The notes under the pieces: model-generated | What the model was told of the DNA's origin: nothing | Database searches by the model: none | The model's input: only the letters and a program-made list of their open reading frames with translations | Position numbers and translations under genes: made by a program | In this document: positions 1-12,560 of the stretch, one piece after another | How the letters are laid out: each line of letters begins with the position of its first letter | How positions within the stretch are numbered: the first letter of the stretch is position 1 | Source: Epiperipatus broadwayi | Lineage: Eukaryota > Onychophora > Udeonychophora > Euonychophora > Peripatidae | Assembly (NCBI GenBank): GCA_028023455.1 | Contig: JAQFVV010012394.1 | Location: 25,431,053-25,495,052, forward strand | Reading direction: 5' to 3' | DNA: 64,000 nt

Positions 1-45
1 TCCAAAACGCATTTCATGTTGAACCAGCACTCTTCAAAGGACCTC
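1..45 (-). repeat. Family A ribozyme-type repeat, fragment at window edge
   Basis: The minus strand reads a decayed copy of the family A hammerhead segment: a stem II hairpin like GTGCTGGTTCAACAT followed by GAAA and a TTTTGG arm. The CTGATGA box is degenerate (TTGAAGA). It is cut by the window edge, so its true extent is unknown. The assignment rests on similarity to the better copies near 50.2, 50.5 and 50.85 kb. Confidence 0.5.
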
Positions 46-859
46 TTGATTTGAAGAATGTGTTGTGAAATGAATGTTTTAAGCATATCTAAAAAGATAT
101 AGATGGAAAAAGAGAAGTGAAATTATATTAATTTTTTCATATGTTTATGTTTAATTAAGAACATATTATTCTTTAACTGATTAATAATATGATAATCTCT
201 AGTTCAATAAATGATTAGAAATAATTATTAATATATTTATTTGAAGTGATTGGTATCAATGTTGTGGGTGCAGAAAATTTGCTCTTATAAATCGAATTGT
301 AATAATTTAACAGTTATGTTACACTGACTTTATATGTAATATTATTTAATCACTGTATAGCATTATGCATGCGAATGTTTATTTATATTAAAAATTATTT
401 ATCTAAATAAAATTTACTTATTTTTTTATAGGACCTGCTTTGATGGAAAAACTAGCCTTACTGACAAACCAAATAATTTTGTATGTATAATAACTTAGGT
501 ACTTGTTCAATAAGAATAGACTTTATGTTAATTATTGTTATATTATGAAAATTATAGCCTGAAAATTTTTGTTAGTTTATTAAGCAAATAAATATATACT
601 AAAATATAAATAGTTTTGATACATAGTTTCTTTTTATGTATAATTTAATTATAAATTATATTTATTTAATTCAAGTAAAATTTATCGGTTTTACACATAC
701 ACTTACTCAATCGCACACATTACATGTGGCATATATCTTAGAATTTTATTAAAACAAATAGTTATTAAAATCACAAACTGAAAGCCGTCTATTTATTTAA
801 ATGCAAACTGAAATTTATTAGATGTTACATAATTACCAGATACTGAAACAATAAATCAA
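46..859. other. AT-rich stretch, no gene recognised
   Basis: Low-complexity AT-rich DNA. One weak terminal-exon-like string lies at about 433-492: a pyrimidine-rich tract ending in ATAG, then an open frame of about 19 codons to a TAA. It is too short to support a gene call. Confidence 0.4.
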
Positions 860-2045
860 TAGAGAAGTTCTGAGAATACACATATCATAAATTCATTCAT
901 TTCTTCACTCCATTCTTTTCATTGCACAGCTCTTCAAATCCATGTATTTTTTACCATCTCGTATCATATAGCAAGGTCAATCTTTTCTATCCATTTTACT
1001 TGTTTCCATCACAATTCTCTTCAAAATATCTTTCATTAAATTATTCTTTCTTCGTAATATTTGTCCAATCCAGTTTCTCTTTCTATCTCTATTTTCCTCA
1101 ATCTTTTTTTTTGTTTATTCATTTCAAAATTTGATTATCCAACTAATTTTTTCGATCCTTCTTTCAAAGGTTTTCAATCTATTCTAATTTTTTACTCATT
1201 GTCCATGTTTCATAACCATACAGTAGTACACTCTACACATAACATCTAATTAATTATTTCTTTAATTCTCTCTTCAAATATCGACAAAATATTTTTTTCT
1301 CTTAGTAAATGCCCCCTTTGACAGTGCTATTCTTCTTTTACCTATCCTTACACAATCAACTAACAAATATTCATTTATCTGTTGAACTATATTATTATGG
1401 ATTTCAACTTATAGTCTTTTTGTATTCATCTCTATCCATAAACACTTAGTCTTCTCAACATAAATCTTTATTCCACATTTATGTCACATAATCTGAAGAT
1501 TTTTTTCATCCTCAAGTTTAAGAGGCATACCATCTGCGAATCTTTTACTTTATATTATTTTGATTTGAACATTTATTTATCCACAATCTAAATATTTATT
1601 TAACATGTCTTTTAATAGATTTTATGAAGTACAGGTGACATACTACATACTTGCCTAATTCCTTTTTTTATATTAACTTCATCAGTAACATTATTCTCTA
1701 GCCTAATTCTTATTCTTTGCCCAATATACATATTCCAAATCAATCTTCTTTCCTTTCAAAATATTCCTTTATTTCAAAAATAGTCATAAATTTATTCCAC
1801 ATTACTCGATCAAATGCTTTTTCCAAATCCATAAAACATATATCAACTCCTTTATCTTTTTCAATCTCTCTGCAATTGTTCTAACAACATTAATAGCTGT
1901 CTTGTACTTTTCCTTCTCTGAAAACCAAATTATTTTTTTCCAATATAATATTCTGTCTTTCCATAAATTGAATTAAAATCCTCAATAAAATTTTAGAAAC
2001 ATGAAAGATATAAGATTACAATTCATAGTTTTAGAAAACTTCTGT
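860..2045 (-). mobile_element. Decayed LINE reverse transcriptase remnant
   Basis: Read on the minus strand, pieces of a non-LTR reverse transcriptase appear in order but in shifting frames. Near 1,880-1,790 is palm motif A in the form DICFMDLEKAFDRV. Near 1,690-1,640 is GIRQVCSMSPVL, matching the GxxQGxxxSPxLF motif with G changed to V. Near 1,540-1,500 is a decayed FAD(D) region. Near 1,245-1,190 is the thumb-region motif YGYETWTM. Many stops and frameshifts make this a dead copy with no endonuclease visible. The motif style resembles RTE-like elements common in invertebrates. It is older than the minus-strand copy at 53-56 kb and not an obvious close relative. Confidence 0.75.
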
Positions 2046-2357
2046 TGCTATGATTCTCAATATCATCAACCAACTTCAAAAATTAGCATAATTTTATTTA
2101 TGCAAGGTAAATATCAATTCACTTGCTTGAAAATATAAACTACTTTTAACGAAAGCTTTGTTGTTTATTAAGTATAAACATACTCATGAATCTATTTTTG
2201 TTAATTCTATGCTTATATTTTTTACCTGATATGTATTGAAATGATGAAAATAATAATCAATAATTCTTTTTAAACACTTTTATTTAATTTAGAAATTCTG
2301 CCTGTTTGTTCATTTATTCAAATGTTGTAATCAATATTTTTCTATTTATATGTCAAA

Positions 2358-2428
2358 GCGGTGACCGGGAAGCAAACCTGGGACAGCTGCTTGGAAGGCA
2401 GCTATACTAACTGCTAGACCACCAATGC
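2358..2428 (-). pseudogene. tRNA-Gly(UCC)-like pseudogene or SINE head
   Basis: The minus strand starts GCATTGGTGG, has an anticodon loop containing CTTCCAA (UCC with U33 and A37), and a T-arm-like AGGTTTGCTTCCCGG. This closely follows animal tRNA-Gly(UCC). The acceptor stem pairs poorly (several mismatches against CACCGC) and the TTC of the B box is altered, so it is probably not functional. A TTTGACATA-like string follows the 3' end, recalling the TATGACA/TTTGACA tails of SINE-like copies at 5.1, 7.3 and 24.1 kb; this copy may be the least altered member of that set. Confidence 0.6.
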
Positions 2429-2911
2429 TCGACTGTTGTAATCAATATTTAAGTTACTTCTATTGAATGATTTTTTTTTCACATTTTACACACACATGCT
2501 AGGTGTTGATGATAACACAAAATTTTAGGATTGTCCAGCCATTTGTCTGATATAACATTAATTTTAAATCATATTATCAGTTCAATAAGTTTCCAGTGAT
2601 ATACAATAGATGGCAGTATATTTTTTAAATGTACACTTTCATTGAATTTCACAACTAATTCACCAAAAAGCATTTACAGTTAATTAAAATAACAACAACA
2701 AAAAAAGAAGAAGAAAGTCTTAATTTCTCTTGATTGCTTAATTAAAACTTGCTTTGTTTATTATCTTGTAAACAATTTTAATGAGCACAAATTTCATTTT
2801 TATATTGGAAATACAATGTATTGTTTACATTTTCGGTTTTTTAATTTGCATATGAATAGTTGCAAAACGTGCATTGCAAAATATCCAAATTCTAAAAAAT
2901 AAATAATATAT

Positions 2912-3124
2912 ATGTATAAGTTTGCATATCATGGGGAATTGAGAACTAATTTCTCTATGAAACTAGCCCAGCATAAATACCTATACAATATAGCTCATAA
3001 GAGTGTTGAATATTTCTTAATATTTATGGACCATGAACAAAAATCTGACAAATTTGATTTATCAAAAGCAGGAATTGAATGTATTGAGAGTGAAAACAGA
3101 AGATTAAAGTGGCTTAGGCAATAG
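2912..3124 (+). CDS. Unrecognised 70-codon reading frame
   Basis: An ATG-initiated frame of 70 codons ending in TAG. The C-terminal part is charged (AGIECIESENRRLKWLRQ) and looks more protein-like than the surrounding AT-rich sequence. I recognise no domain. No clear splice sites, promoter or poly(A) signal link it to neighbours. It may be a chance frame or a fragment of a mobile element protein. Confidence 0.2.
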   Translation: MYKFAYHGELRTNFSMKLAQHKYLYNIAHKSVEYFLIFMDHEQKSDKFDLSKAGIECIESENRRLKWLRQ

Positions 3125-3229
3125 CTAAAAATTGATTTTCAATAAACAGATAAGACCCAAACATTTTCCTGTCTAAGAAATAGATTATTTAAATGCTTTA
3201 ATACATGAATTTTTTGTATAATACAGGCT

Positions 3230-3356
3230 TTTTATACCTGCACTTCAATATATAATATATAGGGGTTTGAACTCAAACTTTCACATGGCCCTCAATTACC
3301 CATGCTATCTCATACTATTGACTCACTTGATCACACACATGTCAAAAAGATAAATA
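3230..3356 (-). repeat. Family A tRNA-like segment, without ribozyme
   Basis: The minus strand carries the family A tRNA-like part: a GATCAAGTGAG...ATGAGATAGC stretch followed about 50 bases on by GAGTTCAAACC, which resembles a Pol III B box. The same block follows the hammerhead motif at 34.0 and 34.5 kb and accompanies it at 56.4 kb. Here the ribozyme part is missing. Confidence 0.55.
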
Positions 3357-4682
3357 TATTAAATGATTTAAATATTTTTGAATATCATAATGTATAACTA
3401 ATATAAATTTTATTGAGGAATTATCAAGTGTACTTAAAAGCTCTGAACATTAAAAAAGTATTAATGCAATGATTATGATATTTTATATATTGAAAGCATT
3501 CAGCATTAATAAAAGCTAAGTTTAAATTAGGTTGCCCTTTTCTATATGAATGCCCAGAACATTTATTTAAATGTTACAATTATTCAGAAGAGACAAAAAT
3601 CATTGGTTTTGATTTATGTAAGAAAATATTTTATAAAAATCATTTTATTTAAATTGAGTAATGCGCTAAAAACCAAAAAGATATTTTTTTTCTTCAATAA
3701 TAATTTTGGTTGTTATACTTAATGTGAAGTATCCATAAATGGATTAATTCAATCACTATTTTTAAACAAGTGATTGAATTAATTAATTTTGGATATCCCC
3801 CCACTATTATTTCAATATTGATAATTAAAATATAGATGTCCTAAGCTTTAATTTCAAGTTAAATAAAAGAATCAAAATTGAGTAAAGAAAAAAATATTTT
3901 TGATTTTTAATGCATAAATCATCAAATAAAATAAAAGCATTATATATGTATATTATTATATTTAATGTTTTCACAGTTGCATGATAAAGATAAATTATTA
4001 TTTTTGGGATTAAACCATGTGATTTTGCATTACAAACCAATATTTCGACGAACTAGCATCCACCATTGTCAAGGTTGACTTTTGAAAGAAAAATCATTAG
4101 ATCTCAAATAGTAATGTGACTACAACAAATTAGAAATGTAAGATCGCACACAACTTTCTTTTTTCATGCAAGATTTTTGGAAAACTCTTAAACAATAAAA
4201 CATTTTCTCCCCATAAAGATTAATATTATATTTAATATTTTTCACAGTTGCATGATATAGATAAATATATACATTCAACATTGTGATAAAACAAAATATT
4301 CCAGTTATTATTATTAATTTTATTTTCACAAGTCCAAACTTTTTCTTATCTCTCTAATCCTTTTAAAAGTAAGTCTTTACTTAAATAACATTTTTATAAT
4401 TATCAGATCTACCATCATAAAACATGCTTGTTTTTAATTTCAAAATCAGAATTACAAATAATATAATATATTAGACCTTTTTAAATTGTTTAATTTCTGA
4501 TAAAATTCTATTTTAAATTCAGAATTATTTAGTCTTTTATTATGCTTATTATTCCAGGAAGCTAGAAATTATCTAGTAAAAAATTTTGTTTGTGTTTATT
4601 TCTACTTTTTCTTTCAACTTTATATAAATTTGTGCACACACACACTATATTATTGTGTGCCATATAAAAGAACTGTCATAAT

Positions 4683-5012
4683 ATATTGGACTATTTTTAT
4701 GATCTAATATGAGTATTGAATGTCTTTAAAGAAATTTAACTTTATTTAAATATTCCAAATACATTCAACTGTTAATAGTACACAGGTTAGCTTTTGCACC
4801 TTTCAAAAGGTATTATTTTATTCTCTTCTTCAGGTGTTGTTGGTCTGACTAATGACAGTACTAGCATGGGAATTCAACCTGGACTCTTAGATTCTTGAGT
4901 ATTGAATTTTAAGGTGATGCTGTAACCAACTGAGCCATCCCATTAGATGATGGAAATAGTCCAATGTATAAATACAACTAAAACATCATCATCACAAACC
5001 TTCAGGAAAACA
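4683..5012 (-). mobile_element. Family C PLE-type non-autonomous element
   Basis: This copy shares its organisation with the PLE at 15.8-17.2 kb. The outer ends are inverted relatives of ATTGGACTATTTCCATCATC. Inside, read on the minus strand, are a tRNA-like block (GGATGGCTCAGTTGG A box; a B-box-like AGGTTGAATTCCC) and then a decayed hammerhead-like motif (CTGAAGA ... GAAA, about 4,832 down to 4,790). No coding part is left. It ends near ATCATCACAAACCTTCAGGA, which also ends the copies at 17.2 and 27.4 kb. Confidence 0.65.
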
Positions 5013-5128
5013 TATGTCAAATAATTGTTTGAAATTTGGAGCACCATGCACTCTCTCTGCACATCACCATGGCTAAAATTGTCATGTATATGAATTCATT
5101 GTTAAAAAATAAATATATCATCTTGAGT

Positions 5129-5222
5129 TGGTGGTCGAGAGGTCAGCGTGACTGCCTTGCACTTGCAGGCGGTTTCCCAGGTTGCAGGTTCGCAGCCTGG
5201 CCGATGCTATGACACTTAAAAA
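5129..5222 (+). repeat. tRNA-derived SINE-like copy
   Basis: It begins TTGGTGGTCGAGAGGTCAGC (A-box-like) and has a B box variant GGTTCGCAGCC near its 3' end. It closes with GGCCGATGCTATGACA followed by an A-rich tail. Related copies lie at 7,299-7,400 (+) and 24,121-24,232 (-). The extra arm between anticodon-like and T-like regions is longer than in a class I tRNA, and the A-rich tail fits a retroposed SINE rather than a gene. Confidence 0.65.
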
Positions 5223-7298
5223 ATAAATAAATATATCAAATATCTCACTAAATTTTGAATTAAATTTTGTATTAAAATTGGATTTTTTTTATTTTTGTTT
5301 GCAATTTTATAATTATGTGTAAATGTAATAAATTATTATATAGTGACAATAAAATTAATAAATAATTAAATGGCTTTATTCTCAAAAGTTCATAAGAAGT
5401 TTGAATGATGGAAGTGCAAAATCTGGAATTGATCTGAAGTCTATATAATCCAAAGGATAATGTTCTAATCCATGTAGGGAATGTAATGACATTGATAATC
5501 ATTATGATTTTGTTCTGACTAAAACATACTGAAATAATAAATACCATTTTATGTTCTTACATTTCCATATTTTGCAATTCTAAATATTAATGTGAAAAAA
5601 TAGTCATTCATCTTTCATAATCATGAGAGAGAGCACAGCCATAACTGTAATCCAGATGCTGTTAAAGTTATGTGCAAAAAGAGAAACAATCACAAACGTA
5701 AAGTGGCATGGTTCATTACACAAAATGAATATGTAATGGTCCAAAAAACTAATAGCATTCAAATCAGCAAAAAATTAATGTTCTCGACAGACTTACCATG
5801 AATATGATATGAAAGTATCAAAAGTATACTCGGTACAATAAATATTATATTTTATGTTTAAACTCTGTATGAATATTTTTCACATTAACATTTTATGTTC
5901 TTTTATTTTTAATTCTTAAAAATTATGTTTCTCATCTATGTCTATGGCTCACCACTGAAAAAATTTGGCTGTCCTTGATCTATATTATAAAGAATTGTAA
6001 TTCAATGATTTTGTTTTTATGTAGTTTGCTTTTTAAAATTAAAAAATTTATCTTTATATAAAATTGGGGAAAGGTGTGTAATTTACATGGATATTCCCAT
6101 GAAAAAATGACTGTTTCTTTTTTCAAGATGCTTGCAGTTCTATCTTTGAATCAGTGCATGTGTTATGTATCAATGTAGTTTTTTGTTCATCAAAAATTTT
6201 TCAAGCACTAATTTATCTGAATTATGATACATGGCATATAATATGACAGTGTATACACATAACAAAACAAATAAAAGCATTAAATTTTGTTTTATATTCA
6301 GCAAAACTACTACTAAAATGCTTGAAATAATTCAAGCTGTGTACATTGAAGCCATGAGTTTCAATAATATTTTCAAGTGGTTGGCAAGATTTTGTGATGA
6401 CATATAGAGCAGTGAAGATGATCCACAAAGGTACAATAACATGCTATCATATATCATAACTCATGATTTAAACAGGCTAATGCCTGAAATTTTTTTGTGG
6501 TGATTATATGTGCTATATAACAAGACAGAACTATCCACCCACCTTATTTACATTCTTTTTCTAATCTTGTGATTATTACCTATCAAATATTTTTAAAAAT
6601 GATATTCTGTTGAGAGCTCTATAACTGTATGTCATTCATATTCTACCTGTTCAATTTTAGTAACTTAAGTATCAATGTATGACATCATTATCTAATCCTA
6701 TCAAAGTTAGTAGTTGCATCTTGTTTTGTTCTTATATTCTGATAACCATGATTATTTTAACGAAATAATTAATTAATGCACCAATTATATATATAATATT
6801 GAAATGATCACCTTTTTGAATACTTAATGACTACCTCTTTATCATTCTACATTGTGACAATTCGATAAAGAGACTGACATTAATAGCATTTGGAAAAATG
6901 GTGAGTTCCATTATTTATATTATCATTTTTAATTTAAATTTTGTGTAATTTTTTTGGCTATTATATGAGCTTAAATTACAAATAGCCAATTTATGTATAC
7001 CAATTACTGTTATTTTATTACTTAAATAATAAATCCATGTTTATCTCTGGGTATACTAGTATGTATCTCTATAAGAAAAGCCAATTTATTAATGAACAAA
7101 TAATTCATCAATAAGTTCTCAACTAAATTATTATCTTTCAGTCTTATTAAATGCTATATGAGAACAAAAATAAAATTAAATATCTTCATTTTTAAAGATC
7201 TGTTGGTATACTATGTACTTGTATAAAGATTAGATCATTCTCTATTTAAACTGCATTTTGCATTTTTTTAAAAAAAGATTACAAAGTTGCAAATTGTT
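5223..7298. other. AT-rich stretch, no gene recognised
   Basis: No coding motif or splice pair that I can defend. A block near 5,380-5,450 containing TTCATAAGAAGTTTGAA recurs in similar form near 34,749 and 35,851, so it may be an old dispersed repeat. Confidence 0.4.
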
Positions 7299-7406
7299 GT
7301 CAAGCATTGTTAGCCAAGAGATCATTGCAGCCATCTTGCAAGCAAGTAGTTGGTTGCAGACGGTTGTGGGTTCACATCCCGGCCGATGCTATGACATATA
7401 AAAAAA
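7299..7406 (+). repeat. tRNA-derived SINE-like copy, diverged
   Basis: The 3' half has GTGGGTTCACATCCCGGCC (B-box-like, one base off the GGTTCRANYCC consensus) and the family's GATGCTATGACATA end, followed by an A-rich tail. The 5' half (AGCATTGTTAGCCAAGAG) is diverged from the 5.1 kb copy. Confidence 0.55.
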
Positions 7407-7519
7407 GTTGTAAATTGTTTAACTTGCTGAGTGTGCTTTTGATGATGAGTCAGATTTATAGCTCTAGGAATTATGGCAAAAAGTAGTATGTTGTTTATAT
7501 AAAGGATAGATAATATTTA

Positions 7520-8560
7520 AATATAGTCTATTTAGAGATGGAGAAGTCAAAGCTAATGTTGGAAGAGATTTTATTCAACCTTTGAGATAGATCCAGTATG
7601 TGGAAAGACTTATCCAGGGTTTTGTGTCTTGTTTTAAGGCTGAATTTCTTATATTAGAGTAGAAATGTTTGACTGTGTTAATTAGAATATGTTTATATCC
7701 TATTTGACATAAATCTGTAATATATGCTTCAATATTAGCTGTGTAGCTGGTTTCGTATTACACAATTTAAAGTTTCAATATAAAACGCCTTTGAGATCTA
7801 CTAATTTGTGTAAAATAGAGGTTAATGATTTAGGGTGAATTGCTCCTCTAAAATGTAATGGTTTGGCCATCATTTTATAATTCAGATAATTGTTGCATCT
7901 TGTCATGTATAAATCTAAGAACTTAATACCATTTCTGTGTCTTTCTTTACAGTTGTCCATTTTAATTATGTTAATTGTGCAAAATCTTGTCATATATTCA
8001 TAATATAATTTTCAGGAGTACAAATAGCACATTGTCTTTATATCTTGGGTAGATTAAACCAGATGTAATGGTTAGATATTTGGAAATCACTAATTCTTTA
8101 AATTTTAAAGTGATGCTACATATAATACCTCTAATTGAGAAGCCCATCAGCTACCTATATTCCTTTTTGTAATCCTTATTGTTTTAAAACTGTGATATTA
8201 CTATCACTGAAGTTCAAACAATTGATAAAAAATTCAGTTTTCCTGGGATCATAATCTGATTTATGTAGCAACTCTTTAATAATATCTATTGAATTTGTGT
8301 AAAAATGGAACCATATAGTTCAGTTATGTGTAAAAAAGACTCATTTGTATTTGGGTTTAATTTTGAGATCTTTAACATTATTAATGCAATTGAAAGAAAG
8401 CCCAATAATATATCTACTAAACCATAATTGTGCAGTAAGCCATTCTGCATTTATTTTTGTAGCTTTGTAATAGTACGATCCCTCAAAATTGATTGTTAAC
8501 GTTAGAAAGTGATTAACTTTATGTAATTTAATGTTCACAAAAATTCATGGAAGAATGGCT
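7520..8560 (-). mobile_element. Possible second Penelope-like reverse transcriptase remnant
   Basis: A minus-strand frame at 7,775-7,993 reads IKFLDLYMTRCNNYLNYKMMAKP, which matches the pattern IxFLD(I/L)...LxxxxYxKP of the PLE reverse transcriptase C-terminal part (compare LAFLDVLVTRL...VYRKPTHTGKYL in the copy at 16.8-17.2 kb). It is followed by a KGVLYxNFKLCN segment placed like the helix after that motif in PLEs. Stops and frameshifts break the rest. The active-site region and a GIY-YIG domain are not visible, so the call rests on motif order in one short block. Confidence 0.4.
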
Positions 8561-8927
8561 GCAATTGGGTACATTCATAAATATTCAGATCTATTAAGTG
8601 CTTTATGACATTTTCTTAAAATAGAAGAAATGACTTTATATGTGCCAATTAGTTTAAATTTTTAAATGTTTATTTGAGTGATGATATTTTGAATATATTT
8701 CCTGTTGTTTAATAGGACTAGCCTATTTCCCTTGCCTTCTTTAAGACATGTTAGATTATGATCCTGAAAATATTTCTTAGTTATTATATTTTTGGATCAT
8801 GGTGGATTAGTTCATTATTTGTTTTTGTGCGTAATGTTTACACTATATTATCAATAATATTTCCTTTTTGTTGGTTATTTTCATATTTTGTTTTTATATC
8901 CACTATCATCTTTAATCATTAAGCCTT

Positions 8928-8996
8928 CTGGCATCCATTGATTACTCTGTTTAGCACAGGTGGCAATACTGTATGGAGAGTTTTGCTCTGTTTATC
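8928..8996 (+). repeat. Family B end fragment
   Basis: GGCATCCATTGATTACTCTG followed by a GTGGCAATACTGTATGGAGAGTTTTGC-type string is the right arm of family B. The ribozyme segment is absent. The fragment gives one edge of the element family and shows that truncated copies exist. Confidence 0.65.
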
Positions 8997-9299
8997 ATCT
9001 TTAATCTTTGGATTTTTCCAAACTCCTATGACAAATTTTGCTTCTAGTCGCACAGTCATAGTTCAAGAGGTTTACAGTTATTTTTCATTGCTAGCTTTAA
9101 GTTTACTTCTTGTTTTTTGACAAGAAATTTTTTTTATATTTAGCATTTAATTTGAGAGAGATAATTTGATATGTGTCTACAATGCTATTTGGCATCTCAT
9201 ATTTTCTAGTAACATTTCCTTTTTCTGCGTTCATTAAAACGATGATTTCCCGCATTGGAAATTTTATTAAGTAAAAGAATTTTTAATTGGCTTAGCATT

Positions 9300-11690
9300 T
9301 TGTCCCATTTATAACAATAGCAAGCATTAATAGACCTATAATAATTATTTATAGGGTTCAGGATCTAAACTGTTAACATACAGTCACTAAGACTCTAACG
9401 AAGAACAATAATTTTGTATTGATGATATTAAGTTGTTTAATCAATATATAAAAGCTAAGTCATTCAGCAGAATATGTATTGATTCTTTGTTTGGCATAAA
9501 CGTTTCAGTTGCTAGTTAGTACTGTTGATAAAATTGGGGCAAACATCATTTATGGTGATTTGAGGACTAGCCTATCTTGATACCAGATATCAAATGAACA
9601 GACCTCAAATAAATAACATATAATAAACAATCAATGTTATTGTATCCCAAAATTCAATTTTAGTCCCTATTGGAAATCCATTCATCTATAGTAATATTAA
9701 TTCATTTATGGCAGTTTCCCAACTACAGTTTCCATCAACAAATTTCGTATATGGCATTTTAATACAATATATAAGTTATGTATGCTAGAAGAAAAAGATT
9801 TCTTGTACATTAGTGTTTATTGTACTTTATTAAGTAACATAAAATCAGACCTCATACCAAGTAAGATATTGATATCAAGCTTCTTAGTTAGTGACAATAA
9901 AAATAAGAATCCCATCATTGCTAAAATTCATATGGCTAGTAAGATGAAAACCACTATAGTGTTGGAACAATACTATGAATATTGGAGTGATCAATTTTGT
10001 AGAAACTTTTAACTATGAACGGCCTAAGTAAAATTGAACTAATTATTAATATAACTGTATTCTAATAAAATACTCATGAAACATGTAAGAAAAACAATGA
10101 TCAAGGAATAAAATATCTTAAGGCTTTATTTACTACAGCATGTTAAATAATAATATGTAATTTATGATATATAACTTGATATTGTATAAAGTATGCAGTG
10201 AATAAAGAAAATTTTAAAATAAATTATTCATTTCATAGTAGTTTTTTTTAATTTTTTGCACATAAAAATCTTGATTATGCTGAAGTTAGCAGTTTATACT
10301 AGCATATTATTGTATTTTTTACTATTTTTAGGCCACCTGATATAAGCTTTAGTAATCAACATCTGCTAGGTGGTAGAGCTTAAAAATTCATATTGAGGAC
10401 TATTCAAATATTCCCAGACACCAAGATTTATATCATATATGTATAAGTGAGTAACAATTAGTTGTCTGACATATTTACTGATTAACTTTATATAGTTGTG
10501 ACACCACAACCAACAAATTATATTTTTCCTCTTAACAATCATATTACTATAATTTTTATACTTATACAAGCTGTGGTAATACATTTCCTGATCATCCACA
10601 CTGCATGATGGTGCTGTTTCTATGCTAAAGCACAGAAATATGCTGTTTACAAGGCCACTCATAGATCTTACAGCCTGTAAACTGTTCAAACACTAAGATG
10701 TTGAAAGTGCACCCTTATCCCAACATCTCTAGCATGTTGAACATTATTAGTGACAAGAATGCAACACTCTCTATAGACATTACTCTTGACTATTGTACAT
10801 CATATGATATGAAGATTTCTGTAGCTGTAATGACAAAAAAGTATATTAGAACGGATCTTTTTTGGTTAAATGTATTGTAATTTGTGTAAGTTAGTAAAAA
10901 TTGTAATGAATTGTCAAATTCCCCTACTTTCATTGTCATGGATCACAATTCACTAAATGAGGAGTGTAAATCATGATTCAGCAAAGTTCACGATCACATC
11001 GCACACTTTCAGATACTTTTTCGAGATCAAAACAGTTAAATGGCAGATGACCATTCAAAGTTGTAGTTTTTAGATTTATCTGCTACAGAAACAGATGTGG
11101 TGGCATTCCTTCCACCAAAAAAAAAAATTTTACCACCCAGAAAAACTCTTTGTGGTGGTTTAATGAAATTAAGGTGTTGTCAAACATCTGAAATGGAATG
11201 TCAATCACGCCAATGTCACTTAAGGTGTTCCATTCACTCATGGAATGGTGTTTGAGGGCTGCCAAATCGCTTTTTGCAAGCAGTTTGGCTAATTTATTAT
11301 TGAAGCTGGAATTAGCTTACAGTGAAGTGTATTAGAGCTGAGTTGGAAATGTGTCAAAATGCTGTAAGGAATATGATGACAGGTCTTAGAGAGGTCTGTC
11401 GAGAAAGCCACAATAAAAAAGACTGGGAAAAAAAGTTTCTTAAAAAAAAAGAAAAACCGGAAAAAAGAAATATTTGTTTAAAAAAAAACACACACATAGA
11501 ATATTTTAAAAAGCAAAAAAAAAAAAAAAAACATTTTTTTATTCTTAAAAAATATACATCAAACCCGGTTAAAAAAAATCAAACAAAAAAAAAATCAAGC
11601 AAATCCAACAATTAAAAACATAAATCAATAAAATAAAAACAGCCTGGTAACGTTATATCTATTTGTTTTTCACTAGCAACAGCACCATTG
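9300..11690. other. AT-rich stretch with isolated frames, no gene recognised
   Basis: A 76-codon plus-strand frame at 9,782-10,012 and a 107-codon minus-strand frame at 10,366-10,689 have no motif I recognise. The 97-codon frame at 11,322-11,615 is mostly lysine from A-runs. Around 11,100-11,270 the sequence is more complex (one frame has a cysteine-rich run RCCQTSEMECQSRQCHLRC), perhaps a mobile element protein remnant, but there is not enough to name it. Confidence 0.35.
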
Positions 11691-11699
11691 AGCGGTATG

Positions 11700-11960
11700 A
11701 ACGATTAGACAATGTATTACCCAAGCTGTTAATGCAGTAGCAAACTCTCCATACAGTAGTATCATCCAGTGTAAGCCACAGTAATCAATGGATAACAGAA
11801 GGTTTATGAATCAAAATCCTTATCCAGAGGCTACTCATTCAATATTCTTAGACTAGTTTTTACTTGTGGCTTTCATCAATGCGTTATCTTAGATATGAGA
11901 GCACAATATCTAGATCTTAGGATCTAATGAAATCCTCCAGCAAACATCTTTAATCTATTT
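11700..11960 (-). mobile_element. Family B element, one decayed ribozyme motif
   Basis: It starts with the family B arm (CAAACTCTCCATACAGTAGT ... AGTAATCAATGGAT) and reaches the central part, where the minus strand reads TTGATGA-AAGCCACAAGTA-AAAAC-TAGTC. Relative to the better copies C3 is T and G12 is A, so the ribozyme core is broken. The opposite arm is missing. Confidence 0.6.
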
Positions 11961-12179
11961 GGTTAACTATAAAGCTATAAGTCTAAAATAAAAGACAATG
12001 TTTTTTCATTCAAACTCATTCATTTGTACAGTACAACAGATCTGAACTCATTTCATTACCTATACATTTTGGTGTTATCATAGTCATCATCATTCTATGA
12101 GAAGGATTGGTATTCATCCACTAAAGCATCACATGACTGCCAATTCCTATGCTTATACAAGCTATTAAAATTGTAGTGT

Positions 12180-12560
12180 GATGTGATTTACTGTGACGTC
12201 TCCTTAAATGGAGTCAAGCCCAAAGAAACCTGTTAGCCACTTTACTTTCTCCTTCCATTTCTCATCCTAAGCTTTCTCACAATCTGCTCCAACCCATTTC
12301 CACAACATAATCTTTGTCAACTCTATGTCCTTTATATCTAAATCCCTTTTCCCCAAACCCAGCATAAAACCAATAACACACTTTCTGTATAATCACTTTG
12401 TTCATATTTATTCTCCCATAACTTCATTATTTGTACCCTTTCTGCTTTTAAGCATTTACACATTTATATATTTCAACTTGTTCTTTCCCTAATCATACCA
12501 CTTTATCTTTAAACCATGTTGGTACCAATTCAGCATTGTGCTTTTTGACTTTCAAACCAC
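12180..12560 (-). mobile_element. Family D LINE, 3' end fragment
   Basis: The sequence reads from a GTGATGTGATTTACTGTGAC tail through GGAGTCAAG...CCTGTTAGCCACTTTA, which matches the 3' end and tail of the copy at 13.3-14.3 kb. The coding part corresponds to the last tens of codons (zinc-knuckle-type region to terminus) and is frame-broken. GATGT-type repeats at the 3' end suggest the short tandem tail typical of several non-LTR lineages. Confidence 0.7.

Noticed and set aside
7436-7470. GATGATGAGTCAG as a hammerhead core (CTGATGAGTC-like)
   Set aside because: The C before TGATGA is missing and no GAAA or paired arms are present.
11322-11615. 97-codon plus-strand frame
   Set aside because: More than half is lysine and asparagine from A-runs; no start context, domain or splice evidence.
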